A stretch of DNA of 64,000 nucleotides, taken from NCBI GenBank assembly GCA_964557955.1, contig CAZLCS010000004.1, positions 124,001 through 188,000 of the forward strand, read 5' to 3'. The notes under the pieces were generated by a model. That model was given only the letters and a program-made list of their open reading frames with translations, had not been told where the DNA came from and made no database searches. This document shows, piece after piece, positions 62,045-64,000 of this stretch. Source of the DNA: JALOOX01 sp964557955. GTDB lineage: Bacteria; Desulfobacterota; Syntrophobacteria; Syntrophobacterales; Syntrophobacteraceae. Position 1 is the stretch's first letter; each line of letters opens with the position of its first letter. The translations under genes and the position numbers were made by a program.

Positions 62045-63592
62045 ATGCTGAAGCGCTTTGTTAAGCAAAGAGTGAATCATATTACCGCCGTTTATGTCGA
62101 GCAGGACCGGGTGGAAGTCTTGACGGCCCACCGGCAGTGGCGCAAATGGCAGGTCAACCTGGTGGAGCGTGTGGCTGTAGGTGAAGAGGAATCGATCTTC
62201 GACTGCCTGTCCCGGCTCAACCTGCGGGGCAGGGGCCGCAAGAATGCGGGCCTGCTGCTTCTCCTTCCCCTGGAGTTCTACAGCTTTCATCGAGCGGTGT
62301 ACCCGGTAGCTCTCAAGGATCAGCTCGACGAAGCCCTGAGCTTCGACTGGCAGGAGAACATCTTCCACGAGTATGAGGATACCCTGCATTTTGCGGGGCC
62401 TCCGGTCCAGGTGGAAGATCATCTTTCGGTCCCCATCTTTTACATGCACAGGGAAACCTATGAGAAGCTCCACCAGGCTCTCTCGGCCGGCATGTTCCGC
62501 AGTTTCGCCGCGTTGCCTGCCGCCCTCTGCTACAGTGTTTTTCTTGACCCTGAAGGTGCTTCATCCCGGGAAGAACTTCCTGTCCAGCTGGTTGCACGGC
62601 TCACCAATCGTTCCCAGTTGGAGGTCCACAGCTTCTATCGGGGCTTGCTCCTGGATTCCACCTTGGTCACGGACGACTCCCTGAGTTTACGGCTTCTCCA
62701 TGAAAAGACGCGCTGCCTGGAGGGGATCGATGACGCACAGTGCCCCGCCATCGAATTGATCGAGGACATGGACAGTATTGAGCGCAGAGCGGAAACCAGC
62801 TGGGTTTGGGATCATCTGCCCGTTCGCGTTCAGGCGGTTCGAGGGAAGCTTGTCGAGCATTGGATGGAGTACCTGTTTCAACAGGATGAGATCAGGACCT
62901 TTGATGAACCGCTTTATTTGAAGCCATGGAAGGTTCCCAAGGTGGTTTGGCCTGTGGCTGCTGTCGCAGGCCTTTACGCCCTCTTCGCCCTTTACCAGGT
63001 GCACAGTCTCAACCAGCTCAAGGAGCATGCTCTGCGTTTAAAGAAGCAGACCGCCACGCTCGAAGCCCAATGGAAGCCCATAGAACAGCTTCAGACAAGG
63101 ATTTCGAAATTTCAGGAGGACCAGAAGACGCTTTCTCAGTTCAATTCGGAGGGCTATCCGCTGATGGAGCTTCTGACCCTGCTGACGCAGATCACTCCTG
63201 AAGACACATCCCTGAACTACTTTTCGCTGAGGAAAGGGCAGGTCATCCTTCGTGGAGAGAGCAAGTCAGCCATCAAGTACCTGCCGGAGTTGTCGAAGAT
63301 CGAAGGCTTTGGGGATGTAAAATTCGCGTCTCCCGTAACCCGGAACCCCACTTCTGACCAGGAGCGCTTCAATGTGCAGCTCCAGCTTGATGCGGAGAGA
63401 TTCCGGAAGACCATCGGCGATTTGCAGCTGGATATCTCCCCCGCCAAGAGTACGCCCGACGCCACAGAGGCTCTTGCCGGTGCACAGGAAAATGCGGATG
63501 GAGCAGACCTCGAAGCCGACGATGAGACCGATGAGGAAGCTGAGGTTACCGAGGACGATGAAGAGTTGAATGAAGAGGAGCAGAAGTCATGA
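62045..63592 (+). CDS. gspL: GspL-type secretion assembly protein (fused PilM/PilN-like)
   Basis: Protein of 515 residues. The N-terminal actin-like (PilM-like) domain (about 1-290) includes LLLPLEFYSFHRAVYPVALKDQLDEALSFDWQENI. A TM segment lies at about 300-318, followed by a PilN-like coiled and ferredoxin-like domain (325-460). The last 50 residues are a very acidic tail (DDETDEEAEVTEDDEELN). It joins the cytoplasmic ATPase to the periplasmic pseudopilin machinery. It precedes gspM with overlapping stop and start. Confidence 0.85.
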   Translation: MLKRFVKQRVNHITAVYVEQDRVEVLTAHRQWRKWQVNLVERVAVGEEESIFDCLSRLNLRGRGRKNAGLLLLLPLEFYSFHRAVYPVALKDQLDEALSFDWQENIFHEYEDTLHFAGPPVQVEDHLSVPIFYMHRETYEKLHQALSAGMFRSFAALPAALCYSVFLDPEGASSREELPVQLVARLTNRSQLEVHSFYRGLLLDSTLVTDDSLSLRLLHEKTRCLEGIDDAQCPAIELIEDMDSIERRAETSWVWDHLPVRVQAVRGKLVEHWMEYLFQQDEIRTFDEPLYLKPWKVPKVVWPVAAVAGLYALFALYQVHSLNQLKEHALRLKKQTATLEAQWKPIEQLQTRISKFQEDQKTLSQFNSEGYPLMELLTLLTQITPEDTSLNYFSLRKGQVILRGESKSAIKYLPELSKIEGFGDVKFASPVTRNPTSDQERFNVQLQLDAERFRKTIGDLQLDISPAKSTPDATEALAGAQENADGADLEADDETDEEAEVTEDDEELNEEEQKS

Positions 63593-64000
63593 AATGGCGT
63601 GAGCTCAGCCTTGATGATATTCGAAAGTATCGCTATAGCCTGGCGGTCGGCCTGGTTTCGTTGCTGGTCCTGCTGGTCGTGCATTTTATCTGGATTGCAC
63701 CTCTCTCGGCTGAGAAGGAAGGGCTGGAGAGCAGGTTGAGCCAGCAGCAGGAGCTTGTTAAGAAATACAACGAAAAGCTTCAGCAGAGCCAGAGCATCCG
63801 GGACAATCTGGCCAAGCAGGAATCGGATCTTAAGGAGCTTCAAAAGTTCCTGTTCAAAGGCAACGATCCCTACCAGCTGGCTGCAACGCTCAGCGAGATG
63901 CTTTCAGCCAAGGAAGGCCAGAAACTGGACATCAAGACCTATCAGGTACTGGCCAGCAAGGAGTATGGGCTGTATCAGGAAGTTCACCTCCGGTTCAATT
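63589..64000 (+). CDS. gspM: GspM-like assembly protein (3' end outside window)
   Basis: The frame starts at ATG 63589, four bases before the end of gspL, and runs off the right edge. 137 residues are visible: a short cytoplasmic start, one TM helix (about 18-38: SLAVGLVSLLVLLVVHFIWI), a coiled-coil stretch (40-88) and the start of a PilO/GspM-like ferredoxin fold (LSEMLSAKEGQKLDIKTYQ). Position and topology indicate GspM. Confidence 0.8.
   Translation, partial: MKWRELSLDDIRKYRYSLAVGLVSLLVLLVVHFIWIAPLSAEKEGLESRLSQQQELVKKYNEKLQQSQSIRDNLAKQESDLKELQKFLFKGNDPYQLAATLSEMLSAKEGQKLDIKTYQVLASKEYGLYQEVHLRFN

Overview
The window reads as a contiguous stretch of a GC-rich Gram-negative chromosome, most likely a sulfate-reducing or syntrophic member of the Desulfobacterota (Syntrophobacterales-like). 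This is inferred from the gene set: futalosine-type menaquinone genes, a DUF362 ferredoxin-type protein, several sigma-54 activators, CarD, a type II secretion cluster and lipoprotein processing typical of a diderm. No rRNA operon, CRISPR array, prophage or complete insertion sequence was seen. One tRNA gene, tRNA-Gln(UUG), is present.

Layout. 1-5.6 kb: the 3' part of clpB, then a GlrK/lipoprotein/GlrR-type two-component module. 5.6-8 kb: a phasin-like protein, a nucleotidyltransferase with a small partner (possible toxin-antitoxin type pair) and a DUF362/4Fe-4S protein. 8.1-9.4 kb: prephenate dehydrogenase (tyrA) preceded by a promoter, a 17-codon leader peptide with four consecutive Tyr codons, and an intrinsic terminator. 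This looks like a tyrosine-responsive transcription attenuator. 9.4-15 kb: a DtxR-type regulator, an ABC-2 exporter, a polysaccharide deacetylase, a GNAT acetyltransferase and a UbiB-type kinase. 15-18 kb (minus strand): mqnB, mqnD and an unknown gene. 18-21 kb: dusB and an ispH gene fused to a UbiA-like membrane prenyltransferase domain.

21-36 kb is a potassium-homeostasis island. It has an AlgB-like sigma-54 activator, a perfect dyad and a -24/-12 promoter, a KinB-like kinase, a receiver-TPR protein, an unknown Cys-containing protein, trkH, trkA and a second KinB-like kinase. These are followed by a 26-residue membrane peptide, kdpFABC and a KdpD that has only the sensor/USP half. No KdpE is present. 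The order suggests that K+ uptake is controlled by KinB/AlgB-type signalling and sigma-54 instead of KdpDE.

36-49 kb is housekeeping: an EamA permease, a tiny Cys-rich protein with its own promoter and terminator, rplU-rpmA-obgE-proB-proA-nadD-rsfS, a BepA-like M48 protease, a VKOR-DsbA fusion, serA, a DUF1844 protein and ispE. 49-55 kb: tRNA-Gln, prs, rplY, pth, carD, a PIN-TRAM membrane protein and an RluD-family pseudouridine synthase. 55-64 kb: a type II secretion cluster (a GspC-like protein divergent from gspE-F-H-I-J-K-L-M). The major pseudopilin gene gspG is missing from its usual place, and gspM runs off the right edge.
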